This document shows, one piece after another, positions 1-8,956 of a DNA stretch of 51,942 nucleotides; position 1 is the stretch's first letter; every line of letters begins with the position of its first letter. The stretch is from positions 1 through 51,942 of the forward strand of contig CAYXNL010000009.1 in assembly GCA_964466455.1 (NCBI GenBank), read 5' to 3'. Under the pieces are notes generated by a model. It worked only from the letters and a program-made list of their open reading frames with translations, did not search any database and was not told where the DNA came from. This DNA is from S010-25 sp964466455. GTDB taxonomy: Bacteria; Pseudomonadota; Gammaproteobacteria; SZUA-229. The position numbers were made by a program, and so were the translations under genes.

Positions 1-1
1 C

Positions 2-904
2 TTACAGATAGTTAAACAATGACAGTTTTTCTATTTTCGCAAAACTCTGTTGCGATGCCTGTAGTGCTATATTCTGTCGCTGAAACCGACTGATTGCCTT
101 TGCATAATCCAGATCGTCCAGTGTGGAACGGTTTTTACGTAATGCTATATCAAAGGTATCATTCATTGATTTCTGGCTATCAATGGCATTTAGGCGTGCA
201 CCAATACTCGCCCGGGTGTTTAATACCGAATTAATCGCCGAATCCATCCGGGTTAAGGTGTTGGGTGAGAGGTTATTGCTTTCCAGATTAGTAGCAAAAT
301 CATACAACGCGGAAAACATACTGCTGACCCCACCACTGCCGTTATCTACCCGCATAAAAACATTATCGCCAGCATCACCGGTTGCTACCTTCAGCGCCGG
401 CCCGATCTGCACAAGTCGCTGTCCCTGATCGCCCGCATAGGTAAAATTACCACTGCCATCACCGCTGAAAGGCGTATTTCCTGAGCGGAAGCCAGCAAAC
501 AGATATTTGCCACTGGCATCCTTTGTATTGGCGGCCTGCAATAATTCACCCAGCCGACTACGCACCTCTGCTGCAATAGCCAGCCGATCCTGTGCATTAA
601 GGGGTGCATTATTTGCCTGTACAGCCAGTTCGCGTACACGCTGCAAGATGTCACCGGTTTGTGTCAACACATTATCCTCCAGTGACAATTGTGTATTGGC
701 ACTGTCCGCATTACGCTGATACTGCGTATTAACATCAATTAACTGTCCCAGCTTCAATATACGGGTGGATGCAGAGGGGTCGTCACTGGGGTTAAGTATT
801 TTTTTACCGGTCGATAATTGCTGCTGGGTTTTTGCCAACGAAGCCTGCTGGTCAAGCATCGCATTCACCCCCTGCTGATATATCTGAAAAGTAGAAATTC
901 GCAT
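2..904 (-). CDS. flgL: flagellar hook-filament junction protein FlgL (HAP3)
   Basis: FlgL forms the second junction layer between hook and flagellin filament and is exported by the flagellar type III apparatus. The 300-residue protein opens MRISTFQIYQQGVN and continues with a flagellin-type coiled N-terminus containing STGKKILNPSDDP, typical of FlgL. Its C-terminal helix (ALQASQQSFAKIEKLSLFNYL region) pairs with the N-terminus as in flagellins. The stop codon lies at bases 2-4, so the gene is complete. It sits 17 bases after flgK on the same strand, with an AGGGAA ribosome-binding site, and is the last visible gene of the flg operon. Length and position both fit the family. Confidence 0.95.
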   Translation of the reverse strand: MRISTFQIYQQGVNAMLDQQASLAKTQQQLSTGKKILNPSDDPSASTRILKLGQLIDVNTQYQRNADSANTQLSLEDNVLTQTGDILQRVRELAVQANNAPLNAQDRLAIAAEVRSRLGELLQAANTKDASGKYLFAGFRSGNTPFSGDGSGNFTYAGDQGQRLVQIGPALKVATGDAGDNVFMRVDNGSGGVSSMFSALYDFATNLESNNLSPNTLTRMDSAINSVLNTRASIGARLNAIDSQKSMNDTFDIALRKNRSTLDDLDYAKAISRFQRQNIALQASQQSFAKIEKLSLFNYL

Positions 905-921
905 TGTAATAGTTCCCTCGG

Positions 922-2889
922 CTAGCGTCCAACCGCATTTAATAAGGTATCAAATAATTTATTGGCCGTAGCAACCACCTGTGCGGCTGCCTGATATGCC
1001 TGCTGAAAGCGTACCAGGTTAGCGGCTTCATCATCCAGATTCACGCCGGAGATCGATTCACGTGTGGCCAATGACTGATCCAGCAGACGCTGCTGTGCCT
1101 GTGAATTGACTGCTGACTGGCGTGTACCGGTACCAACATCCGCCACCATGCCGTCATAACTTTCAGAAAAACTGGCACTACCACCATTTAGTGTTTTTGC
1201 TGTAGCCAGACCAGCCATTAACAGCGCATTACGGTTATCACCGGTACCACCCGTGTTATATTCCGTAGAAAAACTGTCACCAGCAGCCGGGGCACCGGTC
1301 AGACGCATACGATAGCCATAATCCAGCCCGCCCGGAGTGGGAAAAACATCACCACCAGTCGCCGCGTTGTAAGGGATACCTGCTTCCAGCAGTACCGGTG
1401 ATGCAGGGTTGGTATTATCCAGAATATCGTAACTCCCTGCACTACTAAAGCGAATTAACAGGGGCGGTGTTAGCTGCCCGGCACTCGTCTGAAAAGCAGC
1501 ATTACTGATATCCAATACGCTCCCTGCACTAATTTTACCCGTACCGGTATTTGCATTTGCAGCGCGGCTTATCACTGGCGCAGCAGTGGCAATCTGACTG
1601 CTATTAGCCAAAGTCATCTGAATATCCTGGGCGCCTTTACGGGTAGGCCGGATAACATAACTGTCACCACTTGCTGGCGGTGTATTAATTTCAATTTTCA
1701 GACCATCGGCAATAAAGGGATTAGCCGCTGTACCCGCACCGCTTATAGCAACACTCTGGCCGGTATCATTACGCGTTAGCCCCCAGTTACCACCTTTGTA
1801 ACGCAGGGTGTAGTCCTGATTGGTTAACTGGCTGATATCGTTATAGCTAACACTAATATTACTGGCATTACCCTGCCTGACCAGAGTCTTCGGCTGGGCA
1901 ACACTAAACATATCAATACCCAGTGCACCATTGAGATCCATGCCGCGTCGATTTTGCTGATTAAACTGACTGGCAATACCCAGTGCAACCCGACCCAGAC
2001 TGTTACTGGCAGCATCCAGCATTTGGTTACGGAAATTAAAAGCCCCGCCGAGTTGCCCGCCAAGCTGATGTTCACCAATGGGAATATCAGGCCCACTGCC
2101 ACCATCAATACTAATACCCAGTTGATTTGGGTCATCATCTTTCACTACTGTTTTCAGACTACTAACCTGACTCCCTCGTACCAGTAACTGTCCCTTACCG
2201 ATCATTACATTGATTGATCCATCATCCTGTTTCATCGTGATAACATTAACGTACGTGGACAGGTTACGGATCAGTTGGTCACGCTGATCCAGTAGATCAT
2301 TAGGCGGCTGGCCACCTGTGCGCCCGGTTTCTACCACCACGGCCTGATTTATTTTTGCCAGATTTTTCGTGATCTGGTTAATTTCACTTACACCGCCTTT
2401 AATAGTGCTATTAACCTGTCCCCGAGTATTTTCAATGTACGCAGCCAGGTCGTTGAAGTGATTTGCCAGTTGTTTACCTTCACTAAACATAACCTGCCGA
2501 CTTGCTGAATCAGAGGGGGCATTGGTGACATCCTGCACCGCATTAAAAAAATGCTGGATGGAAGTGTTCATGCCTGCGCTGCTATCGGCCAGAACATTAT
2601 CCAGCTGTACGGCAAGGCCATTGAAGGTTTTATACTCCTGTGCAGCAGACGTACCACTGCGGACACTGCTTTCAACATAGGCATTGTAAGAGCGCCGGAT
2701 ACTTACCGTATCGACACCGGTACCGGAAAAACCGAAACCATGTGCCTGCGGCGCGCGGGCACTAAGTTCCACCGACTGACGGCTATACCCCGGTGTATTT
2801 ACATTGGCAATATTATGCCCAATTGTATTTAGTGTACGCTGGTAGGCAAGCAGAGCAGAACTGCCTATGCCTAATAAACCATTAGCCAT
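922..2889 (-). CDS. flgK: flagellar hook-associated protein FlgK (HAP1)
   Basis: FlgK is the first hook-filament junction protein. The 655-residue product starts with the rod/hook-type N-terminal motif (residues about 7-40, ending NIANVNTPGYSRQSV) and ends with the conserved C-terminal helix (SGVNLDDEAANLVRFQQAYQ followed by ATANKLFDTLL). The variable Gly/Ser/Asn-rich central region is longer than in enteric FlgK (about 550 residues), as is common in marine gammaproteobacteria. Its start overlaps the 3' end of flgJ by 8 bases, implying translational coupling. There is no signal peptide, as expected for a type III export substrate. Confidence 0.96.
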   Translation of the reverse strand: MANGLLGIGSSALLAYQRTLNTIGHNIANVNTPGYSRQSVELSARAPQAHGFGFSGTGVDTVSIRRSYNAYVESSVRSGTSAAQEYKTFNGLAVQLDNVLADSSAGMNTSIQHFFNAVQDVTNAPSDSASRQVMFSEGKQLANHFNDLAAYIENTRGQVNSTIKGGVSEINQITKNLAKINQAVVVETGRTGGQPPNDLLDQRDQLIRNLSTYVNVITMKQDDGSINVMIGKGQLLVRGSQVSSLKTVVKDDDPNQLGISIDGGSGPDIPIGEHQLGGQLGGAFNFRNQMLDAASNSLGRVALGIASQFNQQNRRGMDLNGALGIDMFSVAQPKTLVRQGNASNISVSYNDISQLTNQDYTLRYKGGNWGLTRNDTGQSVAISGAGTAANPFIADGLKIEINTPPASGDSYVIRPTRKGAQDIQMTLANSSQIATAAPVISRAANANTGTGKISAGSVLDISNAAFQTSAGQLTPPLLIRFSSAGSYDILDNTNPASPVLLEAGIPYNAATGGDVFPTPGGLDYGYRMRLTGAPAAGDSFSTEYNTGGTGDNRNALLMAGLATAKTLNGGSASFSESYDGMVADVGTGTRQSAVNSQAQQRLLDQSLATRESISGVNLDDEAANLVRFQQAYQAAAQVVATANKLFDTLLNAVGR

Positions 2890-4051
2890 TATTAATTCCT
2901 CCTGCCTGCTTTATCGGCAGCTGCTGGTAATTATTTACCGCTAGCTGATTATTTTTTATTGCCTGTATTACCTGCACGAAGCTATTGCGTTGGGTAATGG
3001 CGCTGATTTTTTCAGCATAGGCAGGATCGGTTGCATAACCAGCCTGCTGCAACTGTTGCAGATACTCTTTGTCATTACCTGCATGGCGCAGGGCCTGCTG
3101 ATAACGCGGGCTGGACTGCAAAAACCGGACATAATCATCAAAACTCTCCGCAAGAGAAGGATATGCCCGGAACCGAGCTTGTTCCTTGCTTGCCACACCA
3201 TCATGATATTCCAGGGTACGAACCGCCACCTGCTGACCTGACCAGTTTGTACCCGCCTTGATCCCAAACAGGTTATTAGCATTACGACCACCGCTATCGC
3301 TAATCATTCTCTGCCCCCAACCGGTTTCCAGTGCCGACTGGGCAATGAGTACTTCCGGCTTCACGCCCAGCTTTGCTGCACTGCGTTGCGCATGTTTCCA
3401 TAGCGCACGGATAAATTGCTGTGGCGTCTGTGGACGAAAACTTTCCGCTGCCGCCTGTGTTGAAACCNNNNNNNNNNNNNNNNNNNNNNNNNNNNNNNNN
3501 NNNNNNNNNNNNNNNNNNNNNNNNNNNNNNNNNNNNNNNNNNNNNNNNNNNNNNNNNNNNNNNNNNNCCGCCTGTGTTGAAACCACCTGTTTGTGTGCGT
3601 GAGCCGTAGCGCCGCTTCGTGATAGCGAAGATTTAAGCATTTGTATATGCTGACGATGCAGGCGGTTAGCAGGCAGTGTAGCGATACCGGCAACCGAGTT
3701 TTTTTTCGCTGCTGTGGTACCACTTAATTGTTGCTGAATAATTTTAGCCAGACCAATACCCCCATTTTTGCGGTTGGCCAGATCCAGTGCAATTTGTTTG
3801 TCAAACATATCCTGATAAAAACGCATCTGATCGGTTTCCCCCGACTTGCCAACGGGGCTGGCCTTACGCATCGATTTCAGCATCATCTGCAAAAATAGTG
3901 ATTCAAGCTCCTTCGCCACCGCATGGGTGGCTTTGGCTTTCTGCGCCTTGTTTGTGCTCGTCGCTTCGGCACGTAATGCAGCCAGTGAATTTAAATTGGT
4001 ATAAATATCGGACGGCATTTGCAGCGAATGAGTAAAACCGTTCATTGCCAT
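2882..4051 (-). CDS. flgJ: flagellar rod-cap / peptidoglycan hydrolase FlgJ (contains assembly gap)
   Basis: FlgJ caps the growing rod and cuts a hole in peptidoglycan for it. The N-terminal rod-binding domain (about residues 40-115) contains ELESLFLQMMLKSMRKASP and MRFYQDMFDKQIA. The C-terminal glucosaminidase domain (GH73 family) contains LIAQSALETGWGQ, whose Glu is the predicted catalytic acid. The 100-N gap falls in the linker between the domains. Both sides of the gap carry the same 17 bases, and removing the Ns plus one copy (117 bases, 39 codons) keeps the frame, giving about 350 residues with a continuous linker. The gene is therefore probably intact rather than interrupted. It lies 13 bases after flgI and overlaps flgK. 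Confidence 0.93.
   Translation of the reverse strand: MAMNGFTHSLQMPSDIYTNLNSLAALRAEATSTNKAQKAKATHAVAKELESLFLQMMLKSMRKASPVGKSGETDQMRFYQDMFDKQIALDLANRKNGGIGLAKIIQQQLSGTTAAKKNSVAGIATLPANRLHRQHIQMLKSSLSRSGATAHAHKQVVSTQAXXXXXXXXXXXXXXXXXXXXXXXXXXXXXXXXXXVSTQAAAESFRPQTPQQFIRALWKHAQRSAAKLGVKPEVLIAQSALETGWGQRMISDSGGRNANNLFGIKAGTNWSGQQVAVRTLEYHDGVASKEQARFRAYPSLAESFDDYVRFLQSSPRYQQALRHAGNDKEYLQQLQQAGYATDPAYAEKISAITQRNSFVQVIQAIKNNQLAVNNYQQLPIKQAGGINNG
3468..3567. other. scaffold gap (100 Ns) inside flgJ linker
   Basis: There are exactly 100 N characters, a standard unknown-size placeholder. The 17 bases just before (3451-3467) and just after (3568-3584) are identical, CCGCCTGTGTTGAAACC. The sequence probably closes by overlap of the two contig ends, or holds a short repeat array encoding a VSTQA-like unit. 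Confidence 0.97.
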
Positions 4052-4064
4052 AATGTCGAATCCC

Positions 4065-5198
4065 CTAGATTACAATCAGCTCGGCATGTAACGCACCAGC
4101 CTGCTTTAATGCCTGTAAAATGGCAACCAGATCACCGGGAGCGGCACCAACTCTGTTCACCGCGCGCACAATATCATTTAGATCGACCCCCGGATCAAAC
4201 ATAAACATATGATTTTTCTCCTGCTTCACATTCACCTGACTGCTCTTCACCACTTGCGTAGTACCCGCATTGGAGAACGGAGCGTTCGGCTGGCTAACCT
4301 GTTTCGATTCCGCGATCGTCACCACCAGATTACCGTGTGACACTGCCGCTGGAGAAACCCGGACATGACTACTGATTACCACGGTGCCAGTACGCGCATT
4401 AATAATCACCCGCGCCGGAGCTTCACCGGGGGTAAGTTTCAGATTCTCCACCATCGAGACAAAAGCAACCCTGGCCTCACTACCCATTGGGGCCTTCACC
4501 TGAACCGAGATCGGGTCAAGTGAACGCGCTGTACCGGCACCAAAAGTAGTATTGATTATTTCCGCCATACGACTGGCGGTGGTGAAATCGGCGGTAAACA
4601 GATTCAACGTAAAATGGTCGCCTTTACCCAGATGAAAATGCAGGGTACGTTCCACAATCCCGCCACCGGGAATACGCCCGGCACTGGGCACATTAACGAC
4701 AATACGGGAACCGTCAGCCCCTTGAACACCAAAACCACCAACAATCAGATCGCCCTGTGCAATCGCATAAACCCTGCCATCGGCTCCTTTTAAGGAAGAC
4801 ATTAACAGCGTGCCACCACGCAGACTTTTGGCATTACCAACGGAGGAAACCGTTACATCAATTTTCTGCCCCTTTTTAATAAAGGCAGGTAAAGTAGCGT
4901 GTATCATCACTGCCGCAACATTTTTTGGCTGGATGGTTACCCCTTTGGGAATAAGTATGCCAAGCTGCGTCATCATATTACGTAGCGTCTGTTCAGTATA
5001 ATAAACCTGCGTAACCTGATCACCGGTTCCATCAAGCCCTACCACCAGGCCATAACCAATCAACTGATTGTCGCGCATACTGCCAACTTCGGCCAGATCC
5101 TTAATCCGATCCCCATAGGCATAACCACTTATGGTCAGTAGTAAAATCAGCGTACCCAGAAAGCGTAGCTGATTATGGCTGTTGCAAAATATTCTCAT
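4065..5198 (-). CDS. flgI: flagellar P-ring protein FlgI
   Basis: FlgI assembles the periplasmic P-ring around the rod in peptidoglycan. I chose the ATG at 5198 (MRIFCNSHNQ...) because GGAGG lies 8 bases upstream and it yields a clean signal peptide (hydrophobic LGTLILLLTISGYAYG, cleaved before DRIKDLAEV). An in-frame upstream start at 5237 would overlap flgH and spoil the signal peptide. The mature protein has the strongly conserved N-terminus RIKDLAEVGSMRDNQLIGYG and GLVVGLDGTGDQ, and ends AILQALKQAGALHAELIVI. The length of about 377 residues is typical. It lies between flgH and flgJ with short spacers. Confidence 0.95.
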   Translation of the reverse strand: MRIFCNSHNQLRFLGTLILLLTISGYAYGDRIKDLAEVGSMRDNQLIGYGLVVGLDGTGDQVTQVYYTEQTLRNMMTQLGILIPKGVTIQPKNVAAVMIHATLPAFIKKGQKIDVTVSSVGNAKSLRGGTLLMSSLKGADGRVYAIAQGDLIVGGFGVQGADGSRIVVNVPSAGRIPGGGIVERTLHFHLGKGDHFTLNLFTADFTTASRMAEIINTTFGAGTARSLDPISVQVKAPMGSEARVAFVSMVENLKLTPGEAPARVIINARTGTVVISSHVRVSPAAVSHGNLVVTIAESKQVSQPNAPFSNAGTTQVVKSSQVNVKQEKNHMFMFDPGVDLNDIVRAVNRVGAAPGDLVAILQALKQAGALHAELIVI

Positions 5199-5221
5199 TA
5201 CATCACCCTCCGCAATTCGGC

Positions 5222-5884
5222 CTAGAAAGGCGTCCATGAGCTGTTGAAAAAACGACTCAACCAGCCCTGTGAGCTGGAATCCGCAATGGCACCATTACCA
5301 CCATACTGTATCTGAGCATTAGCCACGCGGGTGGAAGAAATGGTATTACGCTGGTCAATATCAGTTGACCGGATAATGCCACGAAAACGTACATATTCCG
5401 TACCCTGATTAATACTGATCCATTTCTCACCCTGTACCACCAGATCCCCGTTCCCCAGAACTTTCTTCACGGTAACGGCAATGGTACCGGTTAATTTATT
5501 GCTTTGCGTGCTATCACCCTTGCCATCAAAACCAACATCCGAGTTATAACTGTTATTCAATATAGGCACACCATTGGCCGTTACCGGAGCACCCAGTAAT
5601 ATTGCATCTTTCGTTGCCACGGCTGATTTTTTACTGGTACTGGTTCCAGCCTTTTTCTCTGCCGCTGTTTTTTCATTTAACACAACAACGACCACATCAC
5701 CAACATGACGGGCTTTTACATCTTCATACAATGGCCAGGACGTGGCGCTTTGATAAATAGAACCATCGTCTGGCTGTGCCTTCACCACTTTTGGCATTGT
5801 CGGGGCAAAAGCCGGGGCACCACGTTCGGGCATGGCACAGGCGGTTGTCGCCAGGATAAACATAAGAATAATAAGCTGTTTCAT
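5222..5884 (-). CDS. flgH: flagellar L-ring lipoprotein FlgH
   Basis: FlgH forms the outer-membrane L-ring bushing of the basal body. The ATG at 5884 gives a lipoprotein signal (MKQLIILMFILATTAC) with a lipidatable Cys. An alternative GTG at 5908 overlaps the flgG stop and would add eight polar residues in front; either is possible. The family motifs GSIYQ, INQGTEYVRFRG and the C-terminal WLSRFF are visible. Length is about 220 residues, as usual. It follows flgG by 20 bases and precedes flgI by 23. Confidence 0.93.
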   Translation of the reverse strand: MKQLIILMFILATTACAMPERGAPAFAPTMPKVVKAQPDDGSIYQSATSWPLYEDVKARHVGDVVVVVLNEKTAAEKKAGTSTSKKSAVATKDAILLGAPVTANGVPILNNSYNSDVGFDGKGDSTQSNKLTGTIAVTVKKVLGNGDLVVQGEKWISINQGTEYVRFRGIIRSTDIDQRNTISSTRVANAQIQYGGNGAIADSSSQGWLSRFFNSSWTPF

Positions 5885-5904
5885 ACGGTTCACCACACAA
5901 TCAC

Positions 5905-6690
5905 TCACATATTATTGGTTGTGTATTGCATCATCTGGTCGGCTGTTGAGATCGCCTTGGAGTTCATTTCATAGGTACGTTGGGTTTCTATCATATTGAC
6001 CAGCTCTTCCACTGTATTGACATTAGAACCTTCCAGTGAACTTTGAATTATCGTTCCCAGTCCATCCAGACCTGGTGTACTTGATACCGGTGAACCACTG
6101 GCGGCCGACTCCAGATAGGTGTTATCACCAATTGGCTGTAATCCGGTAGGATTAATAAAATCAGACAGTTGTATTGTACCCACCTGTGTCGGGGTGGAAC
6201 TGCCCGGAATGGTAGCGGAAACAATACCATCTGAGCTAATGGTCACGCTAAGAGCGTTACTCGGAATATTGATGCTGGGATCAATTGGGTAACCCAGCGA
6301 AGTCACTAACTGCCCGGTCGAATCCACCTGCATGGAACCATCACGAGTGTAACCGGTGGTGCCATCGGGCATTACGATCTGTAAAAAGCCACGCCCCTGA
6401 ATAGCAATATCCAGAGGATTACCGGTTTGAATAATACTACCCTGGGTAAACAGTTTTTCTGTCGCCACGGTACGCACGCCAGTACCCACATTTAAACCTG
6501 AAGGCATAAGCGTGTTCTGTGATGACTGCGCACCCACCTGTACCTGATTCTGATAGATTAAATCGGCAAATACGGCGCGATCGCGTTTAAAACCAGTGGT
6601 ACTGGCATTAGCCAGATTATTTGAAATTGTTGCCATACGGGTCTGCTGTGCTTCGAGACCGGTTTTTGCAATCCACAATGCTGAACTCAT
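5905..6690 (-). CDS. flgG: flagellar distal rod protein FlgG
   Basis: FlgG polymerises into the distal rod. The 261-residue product begins MSSALWIAKTGLEAQQTRMA and carries the flagellar rod/hook motif NNLANASTTGFKRDRAVF. The FlgG/FlgF-type central signatures GNPLDIAIQGRGFLQI and TRDGSMQVD follow, and it ends with the conserved helix EGSNVNTVEELVNMIETQR. Its length matches the 260-residue family norm almost exactly. It is downstream of flgF by 67 bases and upstream of flgH. Confidence 0.96.
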   Translation of the reverse strand: MSSALWIAKTGLEAQQTRMATISNNLANASTTGFKRDRAVFADLIYQNQVQVGAQSSQNTLMPSGLNVGTGVRTVATEKLFTQGSIIQTGNPLDIAIQGRGFLQIVMPDGTTGYTRDGSMQVDSTGQLVTSLGYPIDPSINIPSNALSVTISSDGIVSATIPGSSTPTQVGTIQLSDFINPTGLQPIGDNTYLESAASGSPVSSTPGLDGLGTIIQSSLEGSNVNTVEELVNMIETQRTYEMNSKAISTADQMMQYTTNNM

Positions 6691-6757
6691 AACTATTTCC
6701 TCTTTATCGACCTGACCGGTCGGCTTGCTCTGTAATTTTTATAGAGACACATATTGA

Positions 6758-7513
6758 TTAACTGATACGCAACATTTGCGCCGATGCCTCATCATTCTTT
6801 TTCGCCGCATTGATTACTTTAATATGGGTTTCATACTGGCGCGCCAGCTCAATCATTCTGACCATCGCACCGATGGTATTCACATTGCTCGACTCTAGCG
6901 CCCCGGATACGGTCGTCACACTGGCATCGGCATCGGCCGTCTGCCCAGGTGGCAGATACATCAGACCGTCAGCACCTTTACGTAATTGTGATAGCGGCGG
7001 ATTAACCAGCTTGATACGGTCAATCACGGCCAGTGAATTAACTGGCTGCCCAACCGGTTGAACTGAAATCGTACCGTCCTCAGCAATATCCAGTTTGGCG
7101 TAGGCAGGGACGGTAATCGGCCCACCATTACCCAGTACTACCTGCCCGCGGGAAGTAATCAACCGACCCAGACTGTCAATATTTAAATCACCATCCCGGG
7201 TATAGGCTTCGCCACCATCAGCCGTTTGTACCGCAAACCAGCCTTTGCCTTTGATGGCCATATCCAGAGAACGACCGGTACTGATAATACTACCCGATGA
7301 AAAATCAACACCGGCATTGTCATGACCACCGCCCTGAGTCACCGCATAAATTCGATCCGCATAGCCGGGGCCATAAACCGGTCGGCTACTACTGGCTTCC
7401 AGATCAGCCTTAAAACCAGTGGTACTGGCATTCGCCAGATTATTGGTGTTAACCGCCTGTGCCTTCATGATCTCTTTGGCACCAGACATGGCAACAAATA
7501 TCATACGATCCAT
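6758..7513 (-). CDS. flgF: flagellar proximal rod protein FlgF
   Basis: FlgF is a rod subunit between FlgC/FlgB and FlgG. The 251-residue protein starts MDRMIFVAMSGAKEIMKAQA and has NNLANASTTGFKADLEA and RSLDMAIKGKGWFAVQ. Its C-terminal helix ESSNVNTIGAMVRMIELARQYE is shared with FlgG. AGGGTGAG just upstream of the ATG acts as ribosome-binding site. The long spacer to flgE (177 bases including a gap) is unusual for this otherwise tight operon. Confidence 0.95.
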   Translation of the reverse strand: MDRMIFVAMSGAKEIMKAQAVNTNNLANASTTGFKADLEASSSRPVYGPGYADRIYAVTQGGGHDNAGVDFSSGSIISTGRSLDMAIKGKGWFAVQTADGGEAYTRDGDLNIDSLGRLITSRGQVVLGNGGPITVPAYAKLDIAEDGTISVQPVGQPVNSLAVIDRIKLVNPPLSQLRKGADGLMYLPPGQTADADASVTTVSGALESSNVNTIGAMVRMIELARQYETHIKVINAAKKNDEASAQMLRIS

Positions 7514-7568
7514 TTTCTCACCCTACCGAAGTTATCGTTCATCACTCAATGACGGATTAATAATCAGA

Positions 7569-7668
7569 NNNNNNNNNNNNNNNNNNNNNNNNNNNNNNNN
7601 NNNNNNNNNNNNNNNNNNNNNNNNNNNNNNNNNNNNNNNNNNNNNNNNNNNNNNNNNNNNNNNNNNNN
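7569..7668. other. scaffold gap (100 Ns) between flgE and flgF
   Basis: This is a 100-N placeholder. The left flank ends ATTAATAATCAGA and the right flank begins with the near-identical ATTAATAATTAGA. The break therefore lies in a short AT-rich tandem repeat rather than in a missing gene, although a larger insertion cannot be excluded. Confidence 0.95.
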
Positions 7669-7669
7669 A

Positions 7670-7705
7670 TTAATAATTAGATGTTAATAATTAGATATTA
7701 ATAAT
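7670..7705. repeat. 14-bp AT-rich tandem repeat at flgE 3' end
   Basis: The unit TTAATAATTAGAT(G/A) occurs at 7670-7683 and 7684-7697, followed by a partial third copy to 7705. The repeat includes the flgE stop codon, so each unit carries a copy of the last codons and the stop. It abuts the scaffold gap, where more copies may be collapsed. Confidence 0.85.
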
Positions 7706-8911
7706 GGTCTGTGTCACGGTATCTTCTGCCTTAATTGTGCGTGCGTTCGCCTGAAAATTACGCTGCGCTACAATCATCTTCACCAGTTGTTCTGTCAGAT
7801 CTACATTGGAGTCTTCCAGTGCCTTTGACTGTAGTTTTCCCAGCCCGCTGGTGCCGGGATCACTCACGATCGGTGAGCCGGAGGCATAGGTTTCTGCCCA
7901 GGTGGTCTTACCTATGGATTGCAACCCCTGCTTATTGGTAAAGTTCGCCAGCACCACCTGTCCCTGTGGTTTCGACTGGCCGTTACTGTAGCGGGAGAAA
8001 ATAATACCGTCTGGATTAATATCCAGCCCCAGTAGCTGACCGGCGGTGTAACCGTCCTGGGTTAATTTATTGACCGCAAAATTACTCCCAAACTGGGTAC
8101 TTTGAGATAAATCCAGAGTAAAATTCTGCGGTGCGGTGGCACCATTACCTGGTGTCCAGTTAATAGCTATGGTAGCCGGAGTCTGATAGGAACCATCTGA
8201 ATTAAAAGTAACCTGCGTGGTATTTAATACACTGCCATCCACCACAGTACGTACATTCCACTGGTTCGGGTTGGTTACCGGATCCTGTTTGCTGAAATAC
8301 AGGGTAGCGGTATGGTCATTACCCAGACTATCGTAAATGGAGGTGGAGGTTGACGAGTTATAACCAGCCGTATCCGGCACCCCGCCAACCACCTGCCAGT
8401 TGGCATCGGTTGCTACATCGCGTGAATCCAGATTTACTCCGCTTTTCAACATGGCTGTTGGTTTCGGGCTGACATTGGCAGAATTAAGCTGCAATGCCGA
8501 CACCCCGCCGGTAATCGCCCCGTTACTGTCCGCCTTACGCGCTAACAGCGCCATGCCTTCATTATTAACAACTGTACCCGTGGAATTCAGACTGAAATTA
8601 CCGGCGCGGCTAAATACCCGCGAGCCCCCGTCATCAAGCATAAAAAAGCCTTCGCCATTGATCGCCATATCCAGCGGGTTATTCGTAAAGGAAACATTAC
8701 CCTGCGAAAACTGCTGGGCCACTTTTTGCAGGCGCACCCCTTGCCCAATCGTAGTATTCGATGCCCCAACCAGCCCTGAAGCATAGACATCGGCAAATTC
8801 AGCACGGGAGGATTTAAAGCCCGTGGTTGATGAGTTGGCGATATTATTACCGATGACACCCAGATCGGATGATGCTGCCTGGATCCCGCTTAATGCTGTA
8901 TTAAATGACAT
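7691..8911 (-). CDS. flgE: flagellar hook protein FlgE
   Basis: FlgE polymerises into the hook. The 406-residue protein starts MSFNTALSGIQAASSDLGVIG and has the NNIANSSTTGFKSSRAEFAD motif, FTNNPLDMAINGEGFFML, and a C-terminal helix containing LEDSNVDLTEQLVKMIVAQR. The central region is Ser/Thr/Asn-rich and variable, as in other hooks. Length is close to the enteric value of about 400. It lies 45 bases after flgD. Its stop codon is embedded in a tandem repeat next to a scaffold gap. Confidence 0.96.
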   Translation of the reverse strand: MSFNTALSGIQAASSDLGVIGNNIANSSTTGFKSSRAEFADVYASGLVGASNTTIGQGVRLQKVAQQFSQGNVSFTNNPLDMAINGEGFFMLDDGGSRVFSRAGNFSLNSTGTVVNNEGMALLARKADSNGAITGGVSALQLNSANVSPKPTAMLKSGVNLDSRDVATDANWQVVGGVPDTAGYNSSTSTSIYDSLGNDHTATLYFSKQDPVTNPNQWNVRTVVDGSVLNTTQVTFNSDGSYQTPATIAINWTPGNGATAPQNFTLDLSQSTQFGSNFAVNKLTQDGYTAGQLLGLDINPDGIIFSRYSNGQSKPQGQVVLANFTNKQGLQSIGKTTWAETYASGSPIVSDPGTSGLGKLQSKALEDSNVDLTEQLVKMIVAQRNFQANARTIKAEDTVTQTIINI

Positions 8912-8956
8912 TGTTTTCTCCTCAATAGAAATGATTACGTTATAACGGGTACCGAC

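Noticed and set aside
3258..3602. Plus-strand open frame crossing the flgJ gap
   Set aside because: It is a shadow of flgJ, kept open only by the N run.
5199..5237. Longer N-terminus for FlgI starting at 5237
   Set aside because: It overlaps flgH, lacks a ribosome-binding site and places 13 polar/acidic residues before the signal peptide.
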